Under the pieces are notes generated by a model. That model did no database searches. It saw only the letters and a program-made list of their open reading frames with translations, and was not told the DNA's origin. The position numbers were made by a program, and so were the translations under genes. Shown here piece after piece: positions 43,162-54,453 of a stretch of DNA of 64,000 bases. Each line of letters opens with the position of its first letter. The stretch's first letter is position 1. Origin of the DNA: Nitrospirota bacterium (lineage in GTDB: Bacteria > Nitrospirota > Thermodesulfovibrionia > Thermodesulfovibrionales > Magnetobacteriaceae); assembly GCA_015233015.1 (NCBI GenBank), contig JADFYO010000006.1:1-64000 (forward strand), written 5' to 3'.

Positions 43162-43497
43162 TTAATCCGATAGTTCCTTTTCTATCGCCATTAAAACAAA
43201 TTGATTAAGCGAGACACCCATTATTTTTGCCTTCATGGCTGCTTTTTTATGCAAATCTGGATTGATTCTGACATTAAAGCTGCCTTTGTATGATTTCCCG
43301 GGTTCTTTTCCTACCTCTTTGCAAAGCTCAAGATAGTCATCCACAGCCTCATGAAAATTTGTTATCAGCTCTTCAACCGTTGACCCCTCATAAGAAACGA
43401 GATCGTTAATGCCTTCTATTTTTCCGTGAAACACCATATCCTCTTCACTAAACCAGACAGAACCTATCAATCCTTTCTGAGTAATAATGTTCTTCAT
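43162..43497 (-). CDS. hicB: HicB family antitoxin
   Basis: A 111-residue antitoxin starting at the ATG at 43497; the longer frame to 43530 lies inside hicA and lacks the family sequence. The N-terminal HicB domain (GSVWFSEEDMVFHGKIEGIND, with VSYEGSTVEEL) resembles a partly degenerate RNase H fold. The C-terminal ribbon-helix-helix or Arc-like part includes FNVRINPDLHKKAAMKAKIM and binds DNA for autoregulation. It follows the hicA stop by one base and completes a type II toxin-antitoxin pair. Confidence 0.92.
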   Translation of the reverse strand: MKNIITQKGLIGSVWFSEEDMVFHGKIEGINDLVSYEGSTVEELITNFHEAVDDYLELCKEVGKEPGKSYKGSFNVRINPDLHKKAAMKAKIMGVSLNQFVLMAIEKELSD

Positions 43498-43498
43498 T

Positions 43499-43753
43499 TC
43501 AAACCCCCATTTCTTTAAGAGAATTAACAATATCCGTTATCTGATAAGGTTTTAAGCTCTGCCCGGGATGCGGCTTGTGAAGTCTCAGTATATGTTTCGT
43601 TTTTGAATTTTTAAAAGCCGCCCGTGAGCCGCTTGTCCTGCCGCATAGAGCCTTATCATATCCGTAATGTTTCAAAAGAACTACAAGCTCATCGAAGGTA
43701 AAATCCTTTGGCTTCGAAATCAATCTATCTATGAGCTTGCTGACTTTACCCAT
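43499..43753 (-). CDS. hicA: HicA family toxin (mRNA interferase-like)
   Basis: An 84-residue HicA of the double-stranded-RNA-binding-domain fold, encoded before hicB. The family pattern appears as RTSGSRAAFKN followed by LRLHKPHPGQSLKPYQ. The glycine-serine-histidine motif of classical HicA is GSR here, as in the subfamily where the conserved His residues lie in HKPHP. HicA toxins cleave mRNA and tmRNA. Whether this one is active cannot be told from the sequence. Confidence 0.9.
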   Translation of the reverse strand: MGKVSKLIDRLISKPKDFTFDELVVLLKHYGYDKALCGRTSGSRAAFKNSKTKHILRLHKPHPGQSLKPYQITDIVNSLKEMGV

Positions 43754-43902
43754 TAGATGATTATAACAGATTTATTAAATTATTGCAACTGATATATAGT
43801 TGCAAGATGCTGTCAATCCTCTAAGATTACATCTTAGCTGAAAAGCTCTTCACAGAGTGAAATACATATGTGAAAACAGTCTCTGCACAGATAATGATTA
43901 TA

Positions 43903-43911
43903 TGCTATAAT
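43903..43911 (+). promoter_or_regulatory. extended -10 promoter 7 bp before the carbamoyltransferase start
   Basis: TGCTATAAT (43903-43911) is a perfect extended -10 element. The predicted transcription start is at about 43918, and the start codon is at 43919. There is no ribosome site between them, so the mRNA is probably leaderless. The -35 position has no good match, which is usual for extended -10 promoters. Confidence 0.6.
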
Positions 43912-43918
43912 TACGGGC

Positions 43919-45802
43919 ATGATAGTTTTAGGGATTTCGGCGTATTATCACGACGCTGCCGCCGCACTACTTGTTGACGGCGTTATAGCCGCCGCGGCGC
44001 ACGAGGAACGCTTTACACGTAAAAAGCACGATTCGTCCTTTCCCATACACGCCGTCGAGTTCTGTCTCGACTACGGCGGCCTCACACTTTCAAAGCTCGA
44101 CTGCGTCATATTCTACGACAAGCCCATATTGAAGTTCGAGCGTCTGCTTGAGACATACTACGCATGTGCCCCTAAGGGTTTTAGGTCGTTTCTCCAGGCA
44201 ATTCCCGTGTGGATTAAAGAAAAACTCTTTCTGAGGAAGCTTATTCGCGACGAGCTTACCCCTCTGGCCCAAATAGATGCCTTCGACATGGATAATTTAA
44301 AGCTCCTGTTTTCGGAGCATCACCTGTCTCACGCGGCCAGTGCCTTCTTCCCGTCGCCTTTTGACGAGGCCGCTATACTTACCATTGACGGTGTTGGAGA
44401 GTGGGCAACCGCCTCGATAAGTCACGGCAAGGGAAGTAATATTACGATGCTTAAAGAGATGAAATTCCCCCATTCGCTTGGTCTCCTTTACTCCGCCTTT
44501 ACATACTATCTCGGCTTTAAGGTAAACTCCGGCGAATATAAACTCATGGGCCTCGCCCCATACGGAAGGCACGGCTCACTCGATGTAAAAAGATACATGG
44601 ACATCATCTATGGCAATATAATCGAACTCAAAGAGGACGGCTCGGTATGGCTTAATCAGGATTATTTCAGATACGCGACAGACCTCACGATGGTCGATGA
44701 CCTGAAGTGGGAAGGGCTGTTTGGATTCCCGCGAAGGCTGCCGGAGGGGGAGCTAAAGCAGTGTCACTGCGATCTCGCGCTGGCAATTCAGCAGATAACA
44801 GAAGACGCGGTTATTAAGATGGGAAAGACGGCACGCACTCTCACCGGCTCGAAAAACCTTGCAATGGCCGGAGGCGTGGCGCTTAACTGTGTTGCAAACA
44901 CTAAACTTGCCCTCGCCGGTGTATTCGACAATATCTGGGTACAGCCGGCGGCGGGAGACGCTGGAGGCGCCCTCGGAGCGGCCTATGCCGCGTATTATAT
45001 GTACGGCGAAGGCCAAAGGACTGCACACGGCACTGTGGATATTGCTGACGACGCAATGCAGGGGACATACCTCGGCCCTGAGTTCAGCGCGATTGACATT
45101 GGAAAGACTGCAAGGAAATATAACGCCCCTTATGCTTATTTCAACGACTTTGACTCTGTGGCAGAAATAACGGCAGACCTGCTTTCCCGCGGCAACGTAA
45201 TCGGCTGGTTTCAGGGGAAAATGGAGTGGGGGCCGCGCTCCCTCGGCAACAGAAGCATCATCGGCGACGCCCGCGACACTGAAATGCAAAAGAGGCTCAA
45301 TCTGAAAATCAAATTCAGAGAGAGCTTCAGGCCGTTCGCCCCGTCAGTATTGTTTGAGGACATGCCGGACTATTTCACGACAACGACCGCGTCCCCGTAC
45401 ATGCTCTTCATAGCCGATGTGGTACGTGAAAGGACTAATCCAAGACCGGATAACTATAACCGGCTTTCTATAAAAGAAAAACTCTATCACGTTCGTTCGG
45501 ACTTGCCCGCAATAACGCACCTCGATTACTCGGCAAGGATTCAATCGGTGCATAGAAAAACTAATCCCCGCTATCATAAACTTATAAGCAAGTTCAAAGA
45601 GAAGACCGGCTATGGCGTAATAGTAAATACGAGTTTTAACGTGCGCGGGGAGCCGATTGTCTGCACCCCGGAAGACGCGTATAGGTGTTTTATGAGAACG
45701 GAGATGGATTATCTGGTGATGGAGAATTTTATTTTTGACAAAAAAGACCAGAGGCCCTGGCATGAGGAAAGGGATTGGAAAGAGGAATTCGGACTTGATT
45801 AG
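43919..45802 (+). CDS. NodU/CmcH family carbamoyltransferase
   Basis: A 627-residue O-carbamoyltransferase. The N-terminal YrdC/Kae1-like ATPase part begins VLGISAYYHDAAAALLVDG, with HHLSHAASAFFPSPF, TIDGVGEW and GGVALNCVANTKL. The C-terminal NodU part includes EWGPRSLGNRSIIGDARD. Family members use carbamoyl phosphate and ATP to carbamoylate sugars, Nod factors, antibiotics or saxitoxin. Here the substrate is unknown, and the following DUF5989 and SxtJ genes mark the version widespread in surface-polysaccharide or cell-envelope clusters. The start is fixed by the family N-terminus. The stop codon lies in the flank of an inserted repeat element. Confidence 0.94.
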   Translation: MIVLGISAYYHDAAAALLVDGVIAAAAHEERFTRKKHDSSFPIHAVEFCLDYGGLTLSKLDCVIFYDKPILKFERLLETYYACAPKGFRSFLQAIPVWIKEKLFLRKLIRDELTPLAQIDAFDMDNLKLLFSEHHLSHAASAFFPSPFDEAAILTIDGVGEWATASISHGKGSNITMLKEMKFPHSLGLLYSAFTYYLGFKVNSGEYKLMGLAPYGRHGSLDVKRYMDIIYGNIIELKEDGSVWLNQDYFRYATDLTMVDDLKWEGLFGFPRRLPEGELKQCHCDLALAIQQITEDAVIKMGKTARTLTGSKNLAMAGGVALNCVANTKLALAGVFDNIWVQPAAGDAGGALGAAYAAYYMYGEGQRTAHGTVDIADDAMQGTYLGPEFSAIDIGKTARKYNAPYAYFNDFDSVAEITADLLSRGNVIGWFQGKMEWGPRSLGNRSIIGDARDTEMQKRLNLKIKFRESFRPFAPSVLFEDMPDYFTTTTASPYMLFIADVVRERTNPRPDNYNRLSIKEKLYHVRSDLPAITHLDYSARIQSVHRKTNPRYHKLISKFKEKTGYGVIVNTSFNVRGEPIVCTPEDAYRCFMRTEMDYLVMENFIFDKKDQRPWHEERDWKEEFGLD

Positions 45803-45805
45803 TGT

Positions 45806-45992
45806 TATACTACGTTGCAGCCGTAGAAGTAACAATAGAAGTAACAATAGAAGTAACAATTATCCTGTTAAAAGAATCATCCTGAGCTTGTCGAAGGATT
45901 ACCGATTTATGGGGAAATGCGAAGTAACGGAACATCCTTCGACAAGCTCAGGATGATTCAAATCTTCTTACTTCTATGAACGCATGTTGGTA
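45806..45992. repeat. full copy of MITE-like element (copy D) with flanking direct repeat
   Basis: A 187-bp copy starting TATACTACGTTGCAGCC and ending GAACGCATGTTGGTA. TTAGTGT occurs immediately outside both ends (45799-45805 and 45993-45999), as expected of a 7-bp target-site duplication. The core arms ATCCTGAGCTTGTCGAAGGAT and ATCCTTCGACAAGCTCAGGAT are complementary. The left arm contains a perfect triple tandem of AGAAGTAACAAT at 45825-45860. It separates the carbamoyltransferase gene from DUF5989 and might reduce read-through. Confidence 0.8.
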
Positions 45993-46036
45993 TTAGTGTC
46001 AGGTTGATTATTTTTTTGCAGGAGGTTCTTCGTTAA

Positions 46037-46186
46037 ATGGGTATTATAAAGGAGCTTTGGGATTTTCTGAAGGTCAGGAAAAAGTGGTGGCTTCTGCCTA
46101 TGATCTTAGTGCTGCTATTGATGGGCCTGTTGATAGTGTTTGCCGGCGGCTCAGCGGTAGCGCCGTTTATTTACACACTATTTTAA
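46037..46186 (+). CDS. DUF5989 family small membrane protein
   Basis: A 49-residue protein that starts at ATG 46037 behind a GGAGG site at 46021-46025. It begins GIIKELWDFLKVRKKWWLLP after the Met and continues into one hydrophobic helix ending in FAGGSAVAPFIYTLF. This matches the DUF5989 family, small proteins encoded between NodU-type carbamoyltransferases and SxtJ proteins. Function is not known. It is 4 bp before the sxtJ-like gene. Confidence 0.88.
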   Translation: MGIIKELWDFLKVRKKWWLLPMILVLLLMGLLIVFAGGSAVAPFIYTLF

Positions 46187-46190
46187 ACCT

Positions 46191-46559
46191 ATGAAAACGA
46201 AAACAGATACTCAAAAGACGATAAATGTGCTGGTACTGGCGGGCATAGCGGGGTTCATTCTTTTCGGCAAGGGATGGCTCATGTGGATGGCCTTTGTGCT
46301 GATGGTGCTGAATGTGTTTGTGGAGCCTGTGGCAAGGACTGTTGCCGGGGCGTGGATGAAATTCGCTGAAGTTATAGGTCAGGTTAACTCTAAAGTTCTG
46401 CTTTCCATGGCCTTTTATCTTGTGTTGACGCCGCTTTCTGTCCTCTATCGTATATTTAATAAGGAGCTTGTCTGGCACTTTAAGGCCAAAGGGCGCAAGA
46501 CAGTTTTCGATGACGTAAAGGAACCGTACTCAAAAAAGACATTCGAGAGGCAGTGGTGA
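46191..46559 (+). CDS. SxtJ family membrane protein
   Basis: A 122-residue membrane protein of the SxtJ family with two hydrophobic regions (about 12-48 and 68-86) and a charged C-terminus (FKAKGRKTVFDDVKEPYSKK). SxtJ is named from the saxitoxin cluster, where it accompanies the carbamoyltransferase SxtI. The family is widespread outside toxin producers and its biochemical role is unproven. It is tightly linked to DUF5989 and probably forms a membrane partner of the carbamoyltransferase; this is inferred from the conserved neighbourhood. Confidence 0.85.
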   Translation: MKTKTDTQKTINVLVLAGIAGFILFGKGWLMWMAFVLMVLNVFVEPVARTVAGAWMKFAEVIGQVNSKVLLSMAFYLVLTPLSVLYRIFNKELVWHFKAKGRKTVFDDVKEPYSKKTFERQW

Positions 46560-46575
46560 CCCTACGCTGCCGTTA

Positions 46576-46605
46576 TTGTATAAACAGCGGTATTTGTTCT
46601 AAAAT
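46576..46605 (+). promoter_or_regulatory. predicted promoter directly before the CHASE2 kinase start
   Basis: TTGTAT at 46576-46581 and TAAAAT at 46600-46605 are spaced 18 bp apart. Transcription would start at about 46612, which is the ATG of the kinase gene. No ribosome site is present, so a second leaderless transcript is predicted next to the carbamoyltransferase cluster. Confidence 0.5.
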
Positions 46606-46611
46606 TATCGA

Positions 46612-49101
46612 ATGAAATCGAAAACGGCGAAGACAATACCGGCGAAGATACCGGACTGGGCGATAGCGGGCGCGGTTGCTTTTTTTGTGATGCTTGCATT
46701 TGTCTTTGAGTGGTATCCTTTTCAAAAACTTGAGTATCTGACATATGACCTGAGGAGCGTCCTGAGGCAGAAAAAGCTCTCAACGCCCGTTGTTATCGTA
46801 GGAACAGACGAAACAAAACCTGGACAGAGTCCCTTGCCTGCCGCGTACGCTGCCGATATGGTTCGCAAACTTAAGGGATATGAGGCAAGGACTATCGGGG
46901 TCGGCGTTATCTATTCAGAAACAGAAAATTCTGAAAATAAAGAGGGCCTCGCGGCTGTCAGAGGAATCAGGGAGAAAATAGATAAAGACCCCGCAGCCCT
47001 AAAAGATGCCCATGTAATTGAAATCAGAAAGGCTCTGATTGAAGCTGAACGCTCCTTAAACAGCGGGGCTGCGTTTGCCGAGGCACTTGGCACCGCCAAA
47101 AACGTGATACTGCCGCTCTCGTTTAACCTGAAAGATAATGCCGCAGAAGATTCCCCGTTAGCCGATTATATGCTGAGAAACTCTGTTAAGGCAGACCCAA
47201 AGGGCGCTATCCCTGCCGCACGTAGTTTTGTGGCGCCACTAAAACATGAGTTTGCAGAGAAGGCCGCCGCCCTTGGCCATTTAAACATCGAACCGGACAG
47301 TGACGGCGTTTCACGCGGCGAGCCGCTTTTTATACAATATAAGGACAGGCTCTTTCCCTCGTTTGCCTTTCAGCTTGCCCTCGGTTATCTTGGATATGGG
47401 ATTAATGAAATCACGATAAACGGCGGGATTGCCGCTGTGAGGACATTGGCAATCCCCATAGACGAAAAGGCGAAGATGCTTATCAGTTTCTCTGGCAAGA
47501 CGGCGGGCGCCCCGTATTATCCTCTCAATGACGTAATGGGCGATAAGGTTCCTGCCGCGGTGTTCAAAGATAAAATAGTGCTGATTGGGCTGCCAGCTGC
47601 TGCCGGCGGCGCCACTGAAATAACGGCTGCTGCGATAGAAAACATCGTTAACGCAAATCACATAAGGCGTCCGTGGTGGGCCGCCTATGTCGAACTGCTC
47701 GTCATGGCACTCTTTGGAGGCATTATTGCCTTTGTGGTGCCACGCATGAGGGCGGTTCCCGGCGCTGCCGTTACGGCAGGGATTTTAATCGTATGGGGCG
47801 TTATTTGTATTTTTTTATTTTACTCTCAGGGCATATGGATAAAGGTGTCTTACCCGATTGTCCTCCTGTTTTTGGGACATATAGCCGTTATGTCGGGGCG
47901 GTATATTGCCGGTGAGGAAATGCCCGGAACTCTGGACGCCAACGAAACTAACAAGATGCTGGGGCTTAGTCTTCATGGACAGGGGCAGTTGGACGCCGCA
48001 TTTGAGAAATTCAGGAAGTGCCGATTAGAAGACTACGAGATAAAAGAACTCCTGTACAATCTTGGGCAGGATTTCGAGGAACATGGGATGCCAAATAAGG
48101 CGCGGGAAGTCTATGAACACATCCTGAGTGCGGGTGACTACCTGGGCCTCGCAGAAAAGGTGAAGAAACTCAGGGGGCAGACCGAAAAGGCCGTCTCAGT
48201 CGATCAGCATGAAGAGGCTACGGTAATTATGGAGAGCGCCGATACGAGCAACACATTAGGACGCTATGAAGTGCTGAGAGAACTTGGGCGCGGCGCTATG
48301 GGCATTGTCTTTTTGGGGAGAGACCCGAAAATAAACCGGGATGTGGCAATAAAGACATTGCGCTATGAAGATATAGACTCAGAACAGGTTGACGAGGTAA
48401 AGACGAGATTTTTCCGGGAGGCCGAGGCCGCCGGCAGGTTGTCTCATCCCAACATCGTGCGTGTATATGATGTCGGCGAGGATAAGGACACGGCCTATAT
48501 GGCGATGGAACTGCTTGACGGGACGGATTTAATAAGATACTGCGCGAAGGATGCGCGGCTCCCATTCGGAGAGGTCTTGCGCGTTGTAACGCGGGTAGGG
48601 GAGGCGTTAGACTACGCCCATCTCAACGGCGTCGTCCACAGGGACATAAAACCAGCCAATATCATGCTGCTCAAAAACAAGGAACTCCGGGTTACGGACT
48701 TCGGCATTGCGCGGGTCATGGAATCCTCCAAGACGCAGACGGGGATGGTGCTGGGAACGCCAAGCTACATGTCGCCGGAGCAGATTGCCGGGCGAAAGGT
48801 TGACGGGCGTTCTGATTTGTTCTCGTTAGGGGTAGTGTTTTTCGAGCTGCTGACGGGTGAAAGACCGTTTAAAGGCGACACAATTGCAACGCTGATGTAT
48901 AATATTACGAGCACGCCGCCGACATCTATTAAAAAGATAGAACCCCGAATCCCGGTGTGCATAGTGGAAATAATAGATAAATTACTTCAGAAAAACGCGG
49001 ACAGCCGCTACCTCCGCGGCAAAGACCTTCTCGACGCAATAAACAAATGTAAGAAAACGCTGATAAAACGGCCGGCGGCACCAGAGCCACCGGTCAAATA
49101 A
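46612..49101 (+). CDS. CHASE2 domain membrane serine/threonine protein kinase
   Basis: An 829-residue receptor kinase. TM1 (about 17-34) leads to an extracytoplasmic CHASE2 sensor (about 40-345). Three helices follow (about 350-430), then a short TPR-like helical region (KMLGLSLHGQGQLDAAFEKF onward). The cytoplasmic kinase (about 547-815) has P-loop LGRGAMGIVFLG, VAIKTL, catalytic loop HRDIKPANI, DFG in VTDFGIARV and activation segment SPEQIAGRKVDGRSD. All catalytic residues are present, so it should be active. The sensed signal and targets are unknown. It sits after the SxtJ gene but has its own predicted promoter, and converges with gyrA (11 bp gap). Confidence 0.94.
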   Translation: MKSKTAKTIPAKIPDWAIAGAVAFFVMLAFVFEWYPFQKLEYLTYDLRSVLRQKKLSTPVVIVGTDETKPGQSPLPAAYAADMVRKLKGYEARTIGVGVIYSETENSENKEGLAAVRGIREKIDKDPAALKDAHVIEIRKALIEAERSLNSGAAFAEALGTAKNVILPLSFNLKDNAAEDSPLADYMLRNSVKADPKGAIPAARSFVAPLKHEFAEKAAALGHLNIEPDSDGVSRGEPLFIQYKDRLFPSFAFQLALGYLGYGINEITINGGIAAVRTLAIPIDEKAKMLISFSGKTAGAPYYPLNDVMGDKVPAAVFKDKIVLIGLPAAAGGATEITAAAIENIVNANHIRRPWWAAYVELLVMALFGGIIAFVVPRMRAVPGAAVTAGILIVWGVICIFLFYSQGIWIKVSYPIVLLFLGHIAVMSGRYIAGEEMPGTLDANETNKMLGLSLHGQGQLDAAFEKFRKCRLEDYEIKELLYNLGQDFEEHGMPNKAREVYEHILSAGDYLGLAEKVKKLRGQTEKAVSVDQHEEATVIMESADTSNTLGRYEVLRELGRGAMGIVFLGRDPKINRDVAIKTLRYEDIDSEQVDEVKTRFFREAEAAGRLSHPNIVRVYDVGEDKDTAYMAMELLDGTDLIRYCAKDARLPFGEVLRVVTRVGEALDYAHLNGVVHRDIKPANIMLLKNKELRVTDFGIARVMESSKTQTGMVLGTPSYMSPEQIAGRKVDGRSDLFSLGVVFFELLTGERPFKGDTIATLMYNITSTPPTSIKKIEPRIPVCIVEIIDKLLQKNADSRYLRGKDLLDAINKCKKTLIKRPAAPEPPVK

Positions 49102-49112
49102 TTTCTTGTGTA

Positions 49113-51527
49113 CTACTCCTTGTCCTTTTCGGCGACCTTGCCGATGCCGACTATGGCGTTTTCCTTGCCCACGTCCATTACCTTTACGCCCTGCGTGTTT
49201 CTGCCTATGACGTTAATGGCGTCAACCGATGTTCTGATCATCTTGCCCGCCTTTGTGACTATCATTATCTCGTCTTCGTCTCTTACCTGTAGCAGCCCTA
49301 TTACGTTGCCGCCTTTTTCTGTAACCTTTATGGAAATAACCCCTTGCCCACCCCGGCTTTGTACGTTATATTCATTGGTCTTCGTCCTCTTTCCAAAACC
49401 AAACTCCGTAATGGTCAGAAGCGACGTCCTCTCTTCGATGACCTCGGCGGCGACGGCCTCGTCTCCTTCCTTTAGTCTTATGCCGATTACCCCTCTGGTG
49501 CTTCTCCCCGTCGGTCTTACGTCGTCTTCGTTAAAGCGTATAGATATGCCAAAGCTGCTGCCAATAAGTATATCCGACTCGCCGTCTGTTACCCTTACGG
49601 CTATCAGCTCGTCGTCATCGTCTATGTTTATGGCGATAACACCTTTGCCGCGCGGGTTGCTGAAGTCCTTCAGCTCGGTCTTCTTTACTATCCCCTTTTT
49701 TGTAAACATCATCAGGTATCCCGTGTCGAAGCCCTTTACTGGAAGCGCTGTGGCGATTTTCTCGCCCTGCTGAAGCTGCAAGAGGTTTACGATGGCCTTG
49801 CCTTTGGCTGAGCGGCCTGCCTCGGGGATCTGATAAATCTTCTGCCAGTAGAGCCTGCCCAGATTCGAGAAAAACAGGATGTAGTCATGCGTAGAGCCTA
49901 TGAACAACTGCTTTACGTAGTCCTCCTCGCGTGTCTCCATGCTCAGAGAACCCTTGCCGCCGCGGCGCTGCCTGCGATACTCAGAGATGGGATTTCTCTT
50001 AATGTAGCCGTTATGTGACACGGTTATTACCATCTCCTCTTCTGTAATCAGGTCTTCGATGGAGATTTCCTGAATGTCGGAGACTATTTCGGTACGCCGC
50101 GCGTCAGAGTATTTTTCATTTATCTCGGTCAGCTCTGCCCTGATTATCTCGTCTATGAGGGCGGAACTACCCAAAATCGACATAAGCCTCGCTATCTCTT
50201 TTATCACCTCGTTATATTCGCTCACGATTTTCTCTCTCTCGAGGCCGGTCAGGCGCTGCAAGCGCATATCTAAAATAGCTGCGGCCTGTATCTGCGTCAG
50301 TGGAAATGCGGTGGTCAGGCCAAGTTTTGCCTCGTCGGGCGTCCTTGCCGCCCTGATTAGTTTTATTATCGCGTCGAGATTATCTATGGCTATCTTTAGT
50401 CCTTCCAATATATGGGCGCGCTCCTGCGCCTTTCTGAGGTCAAACTTTGTCCTTCGAATGATTACGTCCCTTCTGTGCTGCAAAAACTCGGAAAGGATGC
50501 GTTTAAGGCCCATCACATGCGGCTGCCCGTGAGACAGGGCCAGCATTATTATCCCAAACGTAACCTCCATCTGCGTATGTTTATAGAGGTTATTCAACAC
50601 CACCTGTGGCATTTCGTCTCTCTTTAGTTCGATTACTACCCTGATGCCGTCGCGGTCGGATTCGTCTCTAAGGTCGGAGATGCCCTCAATCTTCTTTTCG
50701 CGTACCAGCTCGGCTATTTTCTCCATCAACCGGGCCTTGTTCACCTGATACGGCATCTCGTCTATGATTATGCTCTCGCCACCCCTCGAGCGCTGCTCGA
50801 AGGAGGCCTTTGCCCTGACGCGGATTTGCCCCCTGCCCGTCTCATAGGCGTCCTTTATCCCCTTGAGGCCGAAGATTATTCCCCCCGTGGGGAAGTCCGG
50901 CCCTTTGATATATCTCATCAGCCCCGGGACGTCTGTTTCGGGGTTGTCAACCAGTTTTATCAGGGCGGCCGTCACCTCCCCCAGGTTATGCGGGGGGATG
51001 TTGGTGGCCATTCCTACGGCTATACCCGCGGCGCCGTTGATTATAAGGTTCGGGATTGTGGATGGCAGGACGAGCGGTTCTTCTGTGGTCTCGTCAAAAT
51101 TGGAGATAAAGTCAACGGTCTCCTTGTCAATATCGCGCAGAAGCTCCTCGGCAATCTTCGCCAGACGCGCCTCCGTATATCTGTAGGCCGCAGCGGGGTC
51201 GCCGTCCATCGAGCCAAAGTTCCCCTGCCCGTCGATAAGCGGGTAGCGCATGTTAAAGTCCTGGGCAAGCCTCACCAGGGCGTCATATACGGCGCTGTCG
51301 CCGTGGGGGTGATATTTTTTGAGCACCTCGCCTACGACACCGGCACATTTTGAATATCTCCTTGTGGAGAGCAGTCCCTCGCGAAACATCGCATAGAGTA
51401 TTCTCCTCTGAACCGGCTTAAGGCCGTCTCTTACCTCAGGCAGCGCCCTTCCTATGATTACGCTCATGGCGTAGTCGAGGTAGCTTACCTTCATCTCCTC
51501 TTCGATGCTTACTTGTATGGTGGACAT
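49113..51527 (-). CDS. gyrA: DNA gyrase subunit A
   Basis: The 804-residue A subunit. The quinolone-resistance region reads [10 protein letters not shown] with Ser and Asp at the positions equivalent to E. coli 83 and 87, so no classical resistance change is present. The catalytic Tyr is in [15 protein letters not shown]. The C-terminal beta-pinwheel has the GyrA box in QRRGGKG ([11 protein letters not shown]). The N-terminus is short. It follows gyrB by 13 bp and ends 11 bp from the convergent kinase gene, with no hairpin seen between them. Confidence 0.97.
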   Translation of the reverse strand: MSTIQVSIEEEMKVSYLDYAMSVIIGRALPEVRDGLKPVQRRILYAMFREGLLSTRRYSKCAGVVGEVLKKYHPHGDSAVYDALVRLAQDFNMRYPLIDGQGNFGSMDGDPAAAYRYTEARLAKIAEELLRDIDKETVDFISNFDETTEEPLVLPSTIPNLIINGAAGIAVGMATNIPPHNLGEVTAALIKLVDNPETDVPGLMRYIKGPDFPTGGIIFGLKGIKDAYETGRGQIRVRAKASFEQRSRGGESIIIDEMPYQVNKARLMEKIAELVREKKIEGISDLRDESDRDGIRVVIELKRDEMPQVVLNNLYKHTQMEVTFGIIMLALSHGQPHVMGLKRILSEFLQHRRDVIIRRTKFDLRKAQERAHILEGLKIAIDNLDAIIKLIRAARTPDEAKLGLTTAFPLTQIQAAAILDMRLQRLTGLEREKIVSEYNEVIKEIARLMSILGSSALIDEIIRAELTEINEKYSDARRTEIVSDIQEISIEDLITEEEMVITVSHNGYIKRNPISEYRRQRRGGKGSLSMETREEDYVKQLFIGSTHDYILFFSNLGRLYWQKIYQIPEAGRSAKGKAIVNLLQLQQGEKIATALPVKGFDTGYLMMFTKKGIVKKTELKDFSNPRGKGVIAINIDDDDELIAVRVTDGESDILIGSSFGISIRFNEDDVRPTGRSTRGVIGIRLKEGDEAVAAEVIEERTSLLTITEFGFGKRTKTNEYNVQSRGGQGVISIKVTEKGGNVIGLLQVRDEDEIMIVTKAGKMIRTSVDAINVIGRNTQGVKVMDVGKENAIVGIGKVAEKDKE

Positions 51528-51540
51528 TTCGAATTTTCTC

Positions 51541-54451
<2,911 letters not shown>

Positions 54452-54453
54452 GG

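Noticed and set aside
43499-43753. HicA toxin considered inactive because GSH is GSR
   Set aside because: A common HicA subfamily has GSR with conserved His in HKPHP, so the change alone does not show loss of function.
45735-45956. Plus-strand frame of 73 codons at the end of the carbamoyltransferase gene
   Set aside because: It is a frame-shifted reading of the carbamoyltransferase 3' end running into MITE copy D; the HPSTSSG ending is again repeat translation.
50826-51353. 175-codon plus-strand frame inside gyrA
   Set aside because: It is an antisense frame of a strongly conserved gene, without a ribosome site or recognisable domain.
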